A stretch of DNA of 64,000 bases, taken from contig NZ_JNKF01000001.1 of the NCBI RefSeq assembly GCF_000702825.1, forward strand, positions 1-64,000, read 5' to 3'. Below, one piece after another: positions 43,674 to 52,348 of this stretch. The first letter of the stretch is position 1; each line of letters opens with the position of its first letter. The stretch is from Prevotella sp. P6B1 (GTDB lineage: Bacteria; Bacteroidota; Bacteroidia; Bacteroidales; Bacteroidaceae). The notes under the pieces are model-generated. The model saw nothing but the letters and a program-made list of their open reading frames with translations, did no database searches and had not been told where the DNA came from. Both the position numbers and the translations under genes were made by a program.

Positions 43674-44303
43674 ATGATTATTTGTCCAGCATGTAGGGAA
43701 GGAATAGATGACGATTCCCATTTCTGTGACCAATGTGGGCAGGAGCTGTTGTTCTGTAAGCAATGCGGTCATGTAGGGTTAGGAAGACGTTGCACTCGTT
43801 GTGGCGGCTTGATGGCCTTGCGTCATGATCGTGTTGTCGTTGAAAAGCAGCCCGAGGCGGTTGTTAGTATGGCTAATATATCGTCTAATGTTTCGTCTAA
43901 TGTTTCGTCCAGCGTTTCGTCAAACATATCACCCAGCGTATCGTCAAACATATCGGTGACACCAGGATTCTCCATTTCTCAGGTAGGTCCTTCACGTGGA
44001 GGTATTCCTGTCATGACATTAACTAATGATAGCCTCAATATACGAATTGTTGCCATGAATGGCGCTATCATTGGGCGCCGTAAAGGACCGTATGTCCAGT
44101 TCTTTGAGCAGCATTCTTATGTGTCGGGCATTCATGCTCAGCTGAAGTATAAGTCGGGGACTGGTTGGTGCGTCATTGATAAGAATTCATCTAATGGAAC
44201 AAGGGTTAATCAACAACCCATCCAGCCTGATGTTGAAACGATGTTGAAGAATGGTGATGTGCTGATGATTGCCAATATAAGTCTCCAAGTGATAATAAAA
44301 TAG
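43674..44303 (+). CDS. Zinc-ribbon / FHA-domain protein
   Basis: A 209-residue protein. Residues 1-46 form two zinc knuckle sets (CPACREGIDDDSHFCDQC; CKQCGHVGLGRRCTRC). A Ser/Asn/Val low-complexity linker (about 67-95, repeats of SSNVSSNV type) leads to a C-terminal FHA domain. Its phosphothreonine-binding loops are visible: IIGRRKGPYVQF, SYVSGIHAQL and KNSSNGTRVN. FHA domains read phosphothreonine, so it is the probable sensor of the adjacent kinase's products. Followed after 16 bases by the PP2C gene. Confidence 0.9.
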   Translation: MIICPACREGIDDDSHFCDQCGQELLFCKQCGHVGLGRRCTRCGGLMALRHDRVVVEKQPEAVVSMANISSNVSSNVSSSVSSNISPSVSSNISVTPGFSISQVGPSRGGIPVMTLTNDSLNIRIVAMNGAIIGRRKGPYVQFFEQHSYVSGIHAQLKYKSGTGWCVIDKNSSNGTRVNQQPIQPDVETMLKNGDVLMIANISLQVIIK

Positions 44304-44319
44304 TAAGTAATATAGTAAG

Positions 44320-45063
44320 ATGATAACAATACACATGACTGCAGCCAGTAAAGTGGGTTGCGTACGTAGTCAGAACGAAGACATGGTGCTGTTAGGAAAT
44401 CATTTTGTAAGGAATGATAAATTCGAGACTCGTGTTGATTTGACAAATGGTGATAGGTATATTGTGGCTGTTGCTGATGGTATGGGTGGTCATAATCGTG
44501 GTGATGTTGCCAGCAGTGATGCTTTGCACAATCTGCAGTTCTTTTTCCATGATCTGCCTATTGGCCTGAATCCAGAGGCTATCAATCAGATGTTTATTGG
44601 ATGGTTGGATCACATCAATAATATCGTTGCTTCGAAGGGACGTTCTGACGAACAGTATAAAGGTATGGGTACAACCTTGGTGGGACTGGTGTTCTATGAA
44701 GGTGAATTCTATTCGCTGAATTGTGGCGATAGCCGCTTGTACCGTTTTCGGGATGGTGAGCTTACCCAACTTACAACCGACCACTCACTGAGTAATATGT
44801 TGGGTTCAAGTCATCATTCTAATGTTATCACGAATTGTATCGGAGGAGGTTGTTCAACTTCTTTCATGGATATTGTGAAGATGACTGCGGATGTAAAGGA
44901 AGGGGATTTGTATCTGTTGTGTAGTGACGGATTGACCGATATGTTGCCGGATTCAATCATTACCACGCTCCTTTCTACTGGTTCTGATGCCAACAACCTA
45001 TGTGATGCTGCTGTTGCTGCAGGAGGCTTGGATAATGTGTCATGTTGTATTGTGCAATTTTAA
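44320..45063 (+). CDS. PP2C-type serine/threonine phosphatase
   Basis: A 247-residue single-domain phosphatase of the PPM/Stp1 type. Metal-binding motifs are VADGMGGHNRGDVAS, NCGDSRLYRFRDGEL and LLCSDGLTDML, with the C-terminal GLDNVSCCIVQF matching the GxxDNxS motif. It probably reverses phosphorylation by the kinase encoded in the same operon. Confidence 0.93.
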   Translation: MITIHMTAASKVGCVRSQNEDMVLLGNHFVRNDKFETRVDLTNGDRYIVAVADGMGGHNRGDVASSDALHNLQFFFHDLPIGLNPEAINQMFIGWLDHINNIVASKGRSDEQYKGMGTTLVGLVFYEGEFYSLNCGDSRLYRFRDGELTQLTTDHSLSNMLGSSHHSNVITNCIGGGCSTSFMDIVKMTADVKEGDLYLLCSDGLTDMLPDSIITTLLSTGSDANNLCDAAVAAGGLDNVSCCIVQF

Positions 45064-45087
45064 AATGTTGAATAGGAAGAAAAAGAA

Positions 45088-46005
45088 ATGCCACTAAGAT
45101 TACCAGACAGACTGCCCGCCATAGATATTCTTAAGAACGAGAATATCTTTGTTATGGATAACTCGCGGGCCACAACTCAGGATATCCGTCCGCTTAAGAT
45201 TGTTATATTGAATCTGATGCCTCTGAAGATTACTACGGAGACAGATTTGGTGCGACTGCTGTCGAATACACCTTTGCAGATGGAAATAAACTTTATGAAA
45301 TTAAAAAGTCATACCCCCAAGAATACGCCGATAGAGCACATGATGATGTTCTATCGTGACTTTGAATCAATGCGTAACGAGAAGTTTGATGGTATGATTA
45401 TTACAGGTGCGCCAGTAGAGACGATGGACTTTGAAGACGTAACCTATTGGGACGAGATTACCGATATCTTTACATGGGCCAAAACCCACGTCACCAGTAC
45501 CTTATATATCTGTTGGGCTGCTCAGGCTGGCCTTTATTACCATTATGGTGTGCCCAAGTACCCTTTAGAAAAGAAGATGTTCGGCATCTTCCCACAAACA
45601 CCTGTTGATACAAAACTGCCCATCTTCCGTGGGTTCGACGATGTGTTTATGATGCCTCATAGCCGTCATACCGAGATTCATCGTGAGGACGTATTGGCAA
45701 ATCCAGAACTTACACTTTTGGCCGAATCGCCTGAGAGTGGTGTCAGCATGGTGATGGCGCGTGGTGGTCGTGAGTTCTATATTACCGGACACTTGGAATA
45801 TGCGCCAAATACACTCGATAACGAGTATAAGCGCGACCGTGGTATCCGCGACGATGTGGATATGCCTAAGAATTACTATCGCGATGATAATCCTGATAAT
45901 GCCCCAGTAGTAACCTGGCGTGCACATGCCAATCTGTTGTATAACAACTGGATAAACTACTATGTTTATCAGGAAACACCGTATAATATCGAAGAAATCA
46001 AGTAA
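45088..46005 (+). CDS. metA: Homoserine O-acetyltransferase (MetA type)
   Basis: A 305-residue class I glutamine-amidotransferase-like acyltransferase, normal MetA length. Catalytic Cys is in TLYICWAAQAGLYY, with His and Glu in the GHLEYAP segment. Residue 111 is Glu (TGAPVETMDF), whereas E. coli homoserine O-succinyltransferase has Gly there. Published work on MetA homologues showed that Glu at this position confers acetyl-CoA specificity. So this enzyme is predicted to make O-acetyl-homoserine for methionine synthesis. It follows the PP2C gene by 24 bases, but belongs functionally to metabolism. Confidence 0.93.
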   Translation: MPLRLPDRLPAIDILKNENIFVMDNSRATTQDIRPLKIVILNLMPLKITTETDLVRLLSNTPLQMEINFMKLKSHTPKNTPIEHMMMFYRDFESMRNEKFDGMIITGAPVETMDFEDVTYWDEITDIFTWAKTHVTSTLYICWAAQAGLYYHYGVPKYPLEKKMFGIFPQTPVDTKLPIFRGFDDVFMMPHSRHTEIHREDVLANPELTLLAESPESGVSMVMARGGREFYITGHLEYAPNTLDNEYKRDRGIRDDVDMPKNYYRDDNPDNAPVVTWRAHANLLYNNWINYYVYQETPYNIEEIK

Positions 46006-46010
46006 GCTAA

Positions 46011-47792
46011 GTGACAGCATTAGAATTGTTAGCTCCTGCCAAAAATCTGGCATGTGGTATCGCTGCCATCGATCATGGTGCCGATGCTGTTTATATTGGT
46101 GCACCTAAATTCGGTGCCCGTGCGGCTGTGGGTAATAGCGTTGATGACATCCGGGAATTATGTGATTATGCGCATCAGTTTGGTGCCAAAATCTATGTAA
46201 CGCTCAATACCATTGTCTATGATCATGAACTTGATGAGGCACAAAAACTGATTAACCAGTTGGCTGAGATTGGTGTTGATGCCATCTTGGTTCAGGATAT
46301 GGGCTTGCTGCAGTTTATGCAGGATAAGCCTTTTGAGATTCATGCCTCTACGCAGACCGATAACCGCACAGCCGACAAGGTACGCTGGTTGCAACAAGTA
46401 GGGTTCTCGCGTGCTGTCCTTGCGCGTGAGCTTTCCGCAGAAGAGATAGCGGACATCCATCGTGAGGTTCCTGATATGGAACTCGAAGTATTTGTACATG
46501 GTGCATTATGTGTCAGCTATTCGGGCATTTGTTATGCTTCGCAGTATTGTTTCCAGCGTAGCGCCAATCGTGGTGAGTGCGCTCAGTTTTGCCGTATGCG
46601 TTTCTCGCTCGTCGATGCTGATGGAATAGAGATTGAACATGAGCGTTACCTGCTTTCGCTCAAGGATATGAATCAGAGCGAGAATCTTGATAAACTCATT
46701 GAGGCAGGTGCAGTGTCGTTCAAAATCGAAGGACGCCTGAAGGATGTGGCTTATGTGAAGAACGTAACCGCTGCCTATAGCGAACGCCTTAATACCTATA
46801 TCCGTAAGCATGCCGATCAGTATTGTCGTGCGTCGAAGGGACATTGCGAATATACGTTTACACCAAATCTAAATCGTACGTTTAATCGCGGCTACACCAC
46901 ATACTTTATGAATGGACGACAGCCAGATATAGCCTCGTTTGATACGCCTAAAGCTGTCGGTGAGTTTGTGGGGAAGGTGAAGGAAATCCGTCACGATAGT
47001 TTTAATGTAGCAGGAACTGCCAGCTTTGCCAACGGCGATGGCTTATGTTTCTTGAATCAAAACAGACAATTTGAAGGTTTTCGTGCTAACCGGGTGGTTG
47101 GTAATAGAATCTATCCTTTCAAGATGCCTGCAGGATTGCGCCCAGGAATGTCGCTTTATCGTAATAACGACCAGGAGTTTGAACGTATTCTTTCTAAACC
47201 CAGTGCTACACGTAAACAGCCTATCAGCATCACTTTGCATGCTGTGGATGATGGCTATGAGCTGAGTGCAGATAAGATAACGTTGCGTTTCCCGGCAGAG
47301 CATCAGTTGGCACAGAAATCGCCTCGTGAGAATCTGGTTCGTCAACTCTCTAAGTTAGGTGATACTATCTACGATTGCAAAGAGGTGATAGTGCCTGATG
47401 ATTTCAATTATTTCATTCCTAACAGTCAATTGGCTAATATGCGTCGTCAGTTGATCGAGGCTCTTGTACAGCCACACCATAAGGTGAAGCGTCCAGTAGT
47501 CCGTGTAAATCCTGGTGTGAAAGAATTGAGTTATCTTAATAATATATCCAATCACCAAAGTGCCATGTTCTATGGTACTAATGAATTGTCTGCTTATGAA
47601 CTGAAAGGTGGCGATGGACCTATTATGCAGTGTCGTCATTGTATTCGCTACTCATTGGGTTACTGTGTGAAACGTGGTGGTAAGCGTCCTACATGGCGCG
47701 AACCTCTTTCTTTGGTATTGGGTGATGGTCGTCGATTCCGTTTGGAATTTGATTGTAAGCGTTGCCAGATGAACGTCATTGCTAGTGAATAA
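46011..47792 (+). CDS. U32-family peptidase-like protein (RlhA/TrhP group)
   Basis: A 593-residue protein, starting at GTG 46011 to give the family N-terminus LELLAPAKNLACGIAAIDHG. The U32 signature is present (CVSYSGICYASQYCF, RSANRGECAQFCR). The long C-terminal part with another Cys set (CRHCIRYSLGYCVKR; CKRCQM) is typical of the longer U32 subgroup. Known relatives hydroxylate rRNA or tRNA (RlhA, TrhP) using Fe-S clusters rather than acting as proteases, so an RNA-modifying role is more likely. It starts 5 bases after metA. Confidence 0.87.
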   Translation: MTALELLAPAKNLACGIAAIDHGADAVYIGAPKFGARAAVGNSVDDIRELCDYAHQFGAKIYVTLNTIVYDHELDEAQKLINQLAEIGVDAILVQDMGLLQFMQDKPFEIHASTQTDNRTADKVRWLQQVGFSRAVLARELSAEEIADIHREVPDMELEVFVHGALCVSYSGICYASQYCFQRSANRGECAQFCRMRFSLVDADGIEIEHERYLLSLKDMNQSENLDKLIEAGAVSFKIEGRLKDVAYVKNVTAAYSERLNTYIRKHADQYCRASKGHCEYTFTPNLNRTFNRGYTTYFMNGRQPDIASFDTPKAVGEFVGKVKEIRHDSFNVAGTASFANGDGLCFLNQNRQFEGFRANRVVGNRIYPFKMPAGLRPGMSLYRNNDQEFERILSKPSATRKQPISITLHAVDDGYELSADKITLRFPAEHQLAQKSPRENLVRQLSKLGDTIYDCKEVIVPDDFNYFIPNSQLANMRRQLIEALVQPHHKVKRPVVRVNPGVKELSYLNNISNHQSAMFYGTNELSAYELKGGDGPIMQCRHCIRYSLGYCVKRGGKRPTWREPLSLVLGDGRRFRLEFDCKRCQMNVIASE

Positions 47793-47890
47793 AGAATAGT
47801 GAATAGTTTGAGAAATTATAATACGATTCTGCGAAGATTGATGAGAGTATTGCTCTTGTCACTATTTGCTGTTAACTATTCATTATTCAC
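47784..47890. repeat. Degenerate inverted AGTGAATA repeats flanking the 47841 start
   Basis: Forward copies AGTGAATA (47784-47791) and AATAGTGAATAG (47795-47806). Reverse-orientation copies (TCACTATT..., ACTATTCATTATTCAC) lie at 47859-47890. The forward part covers the stop codon of the U32 gene, and the reverse part encodes the signal peptide of the next gene. Confidence 0.8.
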
Positions 47891-48782
47891 AACTTCCTGC
47901 TATAATCGTGGACCTATTACGCCCGATGCTTGGGATCTCACAGAAAAACAGCTCGACTCCATATCGTTCTATACCACCCATCATTATACGCAGAACTATA
48001 ATTTTGTGGTGACGGGTGATTCACTGGTGGTTGTTGAACAACAGCCAGAGGATATGTCGGTACCAGATGTTGTGAGCATTGAAATTGAGTCAATTGGCGA
48101 AGAGATGAAGAAAGACTCAATCACGTTGCGTCGCCATGAGCATCTGGTGGTAGCAGATATCAAGACTGTTCCTTCTGATACCATTGACTCTGTGTGGGTG
48201 AAAGTAGCACGTGATCAATTGACCTTCGGATGGGTGCATGAGAACGAGCTGCTTGCCAAGGTTTCGCCTGATGATCCTATCAGTCAGTTTATCGATACTT
48301 TCTCTAATATCCACCTCTTGGTGTTTATGGCCTTCTGTGTTCTCACAGGTGCAGCTTATGGCTTGCGTCGCTTAATGAGAAAGGGATGTAAGATTGTACA
48401 TTTCAATGATATACCGTCATTCTATCCTTCGCTATTGTGTCTGCTAATAGCTTCATCGGCTGTGCTCTATAGTAGTATACAACTTTTTGGACCGGAAACG
48501 TGGCGGCACTTCTACTATCATCCATCGCTAAATCCCTTTGCACTACCATTCTGGCTGGGGGTGTTTATCTCGTCGGTCTGGGCGCTGGTTATTGTTTCGA
48601 TAGCTACAGTGGATGATGTAACGCGAATCCTCTCACTTGGTGAGGCTATCCTCTATTTGGTGGGACTAGCAGCAGTATGTGCTGTACTCTATGTCGTATT
48701 CAGCATAACCACCTTGTATTATATAGGTTATCCATTGCTTGTGGCCTATTACTATTTTACAATTAAGTGTTATAAGCATTAG
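47841..48782 (+). CDS. Hypothetical lipoprotein with C-terminal membrane helices
   Basis: 313 residues from ATG 47841 (a GTG at 47799 would add 14). The lipoprotein signal VLLLSLFAVNYSLFTTSC ends at Cys 20. Residues about 20-165 are an acidic globular domain. The C-terminal half has four to five hydrophobic segments (LLVFMAFCVLTGAAYGL; LLCLLIASSAVLYSSI; FWLGVFISSVWALVIVSIAT; AILYLVGLAAVCAVLYVVFS). No family recognised. The signal-peptide coding sequence comes from a dispersed repeat, as for the TPR protein at 13841. The 3' end overlaps convergent hemW by four bases. Confidence 0.7.
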   Translation: MRVLLLSLFAVNYSLFTTSCYNRGPITPDAWDLTEKQLDSISFYTTHHYTQNYNFVVTGDSLVVVEQQPEDMSVPDVVSIEIESIGEEMKKDSITLRRHEHLVVADIKTVPSDTIDSVWVKVARDQLTFGWVHENELLAKVSPDDPISQFIDTFSNIHLLVFMAFCVLTGAAYGLRRLMRKGCKIVHFNDIPSFYPSLLCLLIASSAVLYSSIQLFGPETWRHFYYHPSLNPFALPFWLGVFISSVWALVIVSIATVDDVTRILSLGEAILYLVGLAAVCAVLYVVFSITTLYYIGYPLLVAYYYFTIKCYKH

Positions 48783-49885
48783 ACGATCATCAAGTCACTC
48801 ATAATCATATCGCTTACAAAGAGTCCCTCTTTTGTGAGCGATAACTTTTTGTCGATGAGCTTGAGCAGTCCTGCATCTAAATGGCGTTGGGCGTTGGTGA
48901 GACAAAATTCTCTTTGGCCATCGGATAAGGTGCTGATATCTAAACCGTCGCTTGTTCGTAGTGCTACCGTGATAGTATCGTTATATTGCGTATCTTCATC
49001 GAGTGTCTCCATTTCAAATACGCGTTTGCCTTGCTCTATACCTTCGATATACTTATGGATATCAGCCACGTTCCAACTACGTGTCTGGATATCGTACGAA
49101 TGTGCAGCTGCTCCTATGCCGATATAGGGGACACCTTGCCAATAGCTGCTATTGTGACGTGAACGATACCCAGGACGGGCAAAGTTGGAAATCTCGTAAT
49201 GCTCATAGCCCGCAACTTCCAGTTTCTCTAATAGCATATAATACATCTGTCGTTCAAGTTCCTCGTCAATCTCTGAGACTTTGCCTTGCTCCAGTAGCCG
49301 GTAGAGTGGGGTGCCTTCTTCGTACATCAGACAATAGGTAGATATATGCTCAACGCCAAGTTCTAAAGCTTGTTCTATGTCATTTTCCCACTCATTGATG
49401 GTTTGATGGGGAAAACCGTACATCAAGTCGATACTGATATTCCGCTCTCCTGCCTGGCGAAGTGTTTCGACGGCTTGTCGAACCTGCGAGGCTGTGTGGC
49501 GGCGGCACAGAAATTTGAGTCGTTCGTTGTTGAATGTCTGTGCCCCCATACTGATACGGTTGATGGGGAGCTGTTGTAATCCTGTAATTGTCTCTGCTTT
49601 TACGTCGTCGGGATTCATCTCGATAGTTACTTCGGCATCAGGTTCCACCTTATTATATATATATATTGTATCAAGAATCTTCTTCAATTGGTCAATTGAT
49701 AACTGGCTGGGAGTGCCTCCGCCAATATATATCGTACTGATAGGAGTACTCGTTTTTCTCATCTCAATCTCCTTGCATACGGCTTGTGTATATGCTTCGC
49801 GGAGATCCAGCCCCGTGGTAGAATAGAAGCCGCAATAGATGCACCGACTGCTACAAAAAGGAATATGAATGTATAATCCTGCCAT
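48779..49885 (-). CDS. hemW: Radical SAM heme chaperone HemW
   Basis: A 368-residue protein. Radical SAM cysteines are in PFCSSRCIYCGF (CxxxCxxC), then IYIGGGTPSQLS, ISMGAQTFN and IDLMYGFPHQT. The C-terminal HemN-like domain (YEISNFARPGYRSRHNSSYW) is present. The absence of the extra Cys of true HemN favours HemW, a heme chaperone, over coproporphyrinogen dehydrogenase. A -7 element TATTTTTG lies upstream (minus, 49905-49912). Confidence 0.92.
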   Translation of the reverse strand: MAGLYIHIPFCSSRCIYCGFYSTTGLDLREAYTQAVCKEIEMRKTSTPISTIYIGGGTPSQLSIDQLKKILDTIYIYNKVEPDAEVTIEMNPDDVKAETITGLQQLPINRISMGAQTFNNERLKFLCRRHTASQVRQAVETLRQAGERNISIDLMYGFPHQTINEWENDIEQALELGVEHISTYCLMYEEGTPLYRLLEQGKVSEIDEELERQMYYMLLEKLEVAGYEHYEISNFARPGYRSRHNSSYWQGVPYIGIGAAAHSYDIQTRSWNVADIHKYIEGIEQGKRVFEMETLDEDTQYNDTITVALRTSDGLDISTLSDGQREFCLTNAQRHLDAGLLKLIDKKLSLTKEGLFVSDMIMSDLMIV

Positions 49886-49941
49886 TTTTGGGTTATTTTG
49901 CTTGCAAAAATACTAATTTAGTTTAATATTTGAAAGATTCT

Positions 49942-49973
49942 TTTGGTGTTTTCTCAAAAAATACCTAATTTAG
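49942..49973 (+). promoter_or_regulatory. Probable promoter of the EF-G2 gene
   Basis: TTTG (49942-49945), 20 bases, TAATTTAG (49966-49973). The -7 lacks the final G of the consensus, which would suit an activator-dependent promoter. The leader to the start codon is about 35 bases. Confidence 0.45.
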
Positions 49974-50012
49974 TGCCCGATAATAAGTATTCACCTAAAA
50001 ACCAAAAAAGAT

Positions 50013-52172
50013 ATGAAGGTATATCAGACTAACGAAATCAAAAACATTGCACTTATTGGCAGTGCGGGTAGCGGCAAGACCACTCTTGCCGAAAGTATGC
50101 TTTATGAAGCAGGTATTATCAAACGTCGTGGCTCAGTAGAGCAGAAAAACACTGTTAGCGACTATTTCCCAGTAGAACAGGAATATGGTTACTCAGTGTT
50201 CTCGACAGTTTTTCACGTTGAATGGAACAATAAGAAGCTCAACATCATTGACTGTCCAGGTTCTGACGACTTCGTAGGTGGCTCAATCACTGCAATGAAC
50301 GTCACAGACCAGGCTGTTATTCTTATTAATGGCCAGTATGGTCCAGAGGTAGGAACGATGAATGCTTTCCGCAATACAGAGAAGTTGAAGAAACCCGTTA
50401 TCTTCCTGGTAAACCAGTTGGATCGCGAGAATTGCGACTTTGATCAGATTCTGAATCAGCTCAAGGATATCTATGGTCCTAACTGTGTCCCAGTTCAGTA
50501 TCCAATAGCCACAGGTCCTGGTTTCAATGCTGTGATTGATGTGCTTCTGATGAAGAAGTACTCTTGGAAGCCCGAGGGTGGTGCTCCCATCATTGAGGAT
50601 ATTCCAGCTGACCAGTTGGAGAAGGCTAAGGAAATGAAGGCGAAGCTGGTTGAGGCCGCTGCCGCTGGTGACGATACCTTGATGGAGAAATTCTTCGAGA
50701 GCGAGGATCTGAGCGAAGACGAGATGCGTGAGGGTATCCGCAAGGGTATGGTTACTCGTAGCATTTATCCAGTGTTCTGTGTTTGTGCAGGTAAGGATAT
50801 GGGTGTTCGCCGTCTGATGGAGTTCCTGGGTAATGTGGTTCCATTCGTAAGCGACATGCCTGTTATTCAGAATGCTGCCGGTCAGGATGTACCTGCTGAT
50901 GCAAGTGCGCCTACATCGCTCTATTTCTTCAAGACAGGTGTTGAGCCACATATTGGTGAGGTATCTTACTTTAAGGTTATGAGTGGTGTGGTTAAGAGCG
51001 GTGACGATCTTACCAATGCTGATCGTGGTTCTAAGGAGCGTATGGGTACTATCTACGCTTGTGCTGGCGCTAACCGTATTCAGGTTGATCAGCTCGTAGC
51101 TGGTGATATTGGCTGTACTGTTAAGCTGAAGGATGTAAAGACTGGAAACACTCTGAATGGCAAGGATGTAGAGAATAAGTTCAACTTCATTAAGTATCCT
51201 AACTCTAAGTTCTCTCGTGCCATTAAGGCTGTCAACGAGAGTGAGACAGAGAAGATGATGACCGCTCTTCAGAAGATGCGTCAGGAGGATCCTACATGGG
51301 TTGTTGAGCAGTCTAAGGAATTGCGCCAGATTATTGTTCATGGTCAGGGAGAGTTCCACCTGCGTACCTTGAAGTGGCGTATGGAGAACAACGAGAAGAT
51401 CCAGATTGAATATATCGAGCCAAAGATTCCTTATCGTGAAACCATCACCAAGATGGCCCGTGCAGACTATCGTCATAAGAAACAGTCGGGTGGTGCCGGT
51501 CAGTTCGGTGAGGTGCACCTCATCGTCGAGCCTTATACCGAGGGCATGCCCGATCCTACATCGTTCAAGATCAACGGTCAGGAGTTCAAGATGAATATCA
51601 AGGGTAAGGAGGAGATCAACCTCGACTGGGGTGGCAAATTGGTCTTCATCAACTCAGTGGTTGGTGGCGCTATCGATATGCGTTTCATGCCAGCCATCCT
51701 CAAGGGTGTGATGGAGCGCATGGAGCAGGGTCCGCTCACTGGCTCGTATGCCCGCGACGTGCGTGTCATCGTCTATGATGGTAAGATGCACCCCGTTGAC
51801 TCTAACGAGCTCTCGTTCATGCTGGCTGCACGTAATGCCTTCTCTGCAGCCTTCAAGGAGGCTGGTCCAAAGGTGCTTGAGCCAATCTATGATCTTGAAG
51901 TGCTCGTTCCTGGCGACTATATGGGTGATGTGATGAGCGACCTCCAGGGCCGTCGTGCCATCATCATGGGTATGGACTCAGAGGCTGGCTATCAGAAGCT
52001 CAGTGCCAAGATTCCTCTCAAGGAGCTGTCAAGCTATTCTATCGCCCTGAGCTCGCTCACTGGTGGTCGTGCTTCGTTCTCTACCAGCTTCTCCAGCTAC
52101 GAGCTCGTGCCAAACGATATCCAGCAGGCACTCATCAAGCAGCATGAGGAAGAGATGAAGGATGAGGATTAA
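50013..52172 (+). CDS. fusA2: Elongation factor G paralog (EF-G2)
   Basis: A 719-residue five-domain EF-G-like protein. G1 is GSAGSGKTT (from residue 16). G3 reads DCPGSDDF, with Ser84 where canonical EF-G has the catalytic His of DTPGH. G4 is NQLD instead of NKxD. Domains II-V are complete (e.g. GGAGQFGEVHLIVEP; FMPAILKGVMERMEQGPLTG; PIYDLEVLVPGDYMGDVMSD). Bacteroides thetaiotaomicron EF-G2 is reported to support translocation without GTPase activity during carbon starvation and gut colonisation. The missing His fits that class. A canonical fusA must exist elsewhere. Confidence 0.9.
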   Translation: MKVYQTNEIKNIALIGSAGSGKTTLAESMLYEAGIIKRRGSVEQKNTVSDYFPVEQEYGYSVFSTVFHVEWNNKKLNIIDCPGSDDFVGGSITAMNVTDQAVILINGQYGPEVGTMNAFRNTEKLKKPVIFLVNQLDRENCDFDQILNQLKDIYGPNCVPVQYPIATGPGFNAVIDVLLMKKYSWKPEGGAPIIEDIPADQLEKAKEMKAKLVEAAAAGDDTLMEKFFESEDLSEDEMREGIRKGMVTRSIYPVFCVCAGKDMGVRRLMEFLGNVVPFVSDMPVIQNAAGQDVPADASAPTSLYFFKTGVEPHIGEVSYFKVMSGVVKSGDDLTNADRGSKERMGTIYACAGANRIQVDQLVAGDIGCTVKLKDVKTGNTLNGKDVENKFNFIKYPNSKFSRAIKAVNESETEKMMTALQKMRQEDPTWVVEQSKELRQIIVHGQGEFHLRTLKWRMENNEKIQIEYIEPKIPYRETITKMARADYRHKKQSGGAGQFGEVHLIVEPYTEGMPDPTSFKINGQEFKMNIKGKEEINLDWGGKLVFINSVVGGAIDMRFMPAILKGVMERMEQGPLTGSYARDVRVIVYDGKMHPVDSNELSFMLAARNAFSAAFKEAGPKVLEPIYDLEVLVPGDYMGDVMSDLQGRRAIIMGMDSEAGYQKLSAKIPLKELSSYSIALSSLTGGRASFSTSFSSYELVPNDIQQALIKQHEEEMKDED

Positions 52173-52195
52173 TCTTCACGCCATATTTTAAGTTG

Positions 52196-52229
52196 GAATC
52201 CCCGCTATTTTGATAGTGGGGATTCTTTT
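52196..52229 (+). terminator. Terminator of the EF-G2 gene
   Basis: 12-bp stem GAATCCCCGCTA / TAGTGGGGATTC (one mismatch or G-T) with loop TTTTGA, followed by TTTTG. Confidence 0.8.
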
Positions 52230-52332
52230 GTCTTAGTTAAAATGTCGCAACTAAAAAATCGCAAACTTGTTAATTTTGTGAAATACACAACAAATAATTA
52301 ACACATTTGGACCTCTGTATTAAGAAATCGCT

Positions 52333-52340
52333 TATCTTTG
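52333..52340 (+). promoter_or_regulatory. -7 element immediately upstream of rprX
   Basis: TATCTTTG ends only 8 bases before the ATG (52349). A TTTG at 52306-52309 lies 23 bases upstream of it. A second -7-like TAATTTTG is at 52271-52278. Confidence 0.5.
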
Positions 52341-52348
52341 CAGTTGTT

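Noticed and set aside
50283-51518. 411-codon minus-strand open frame inside the EF-G2 gene
   Set aside because: Antisense shadow of a conserved translation factor with strong codon bias.
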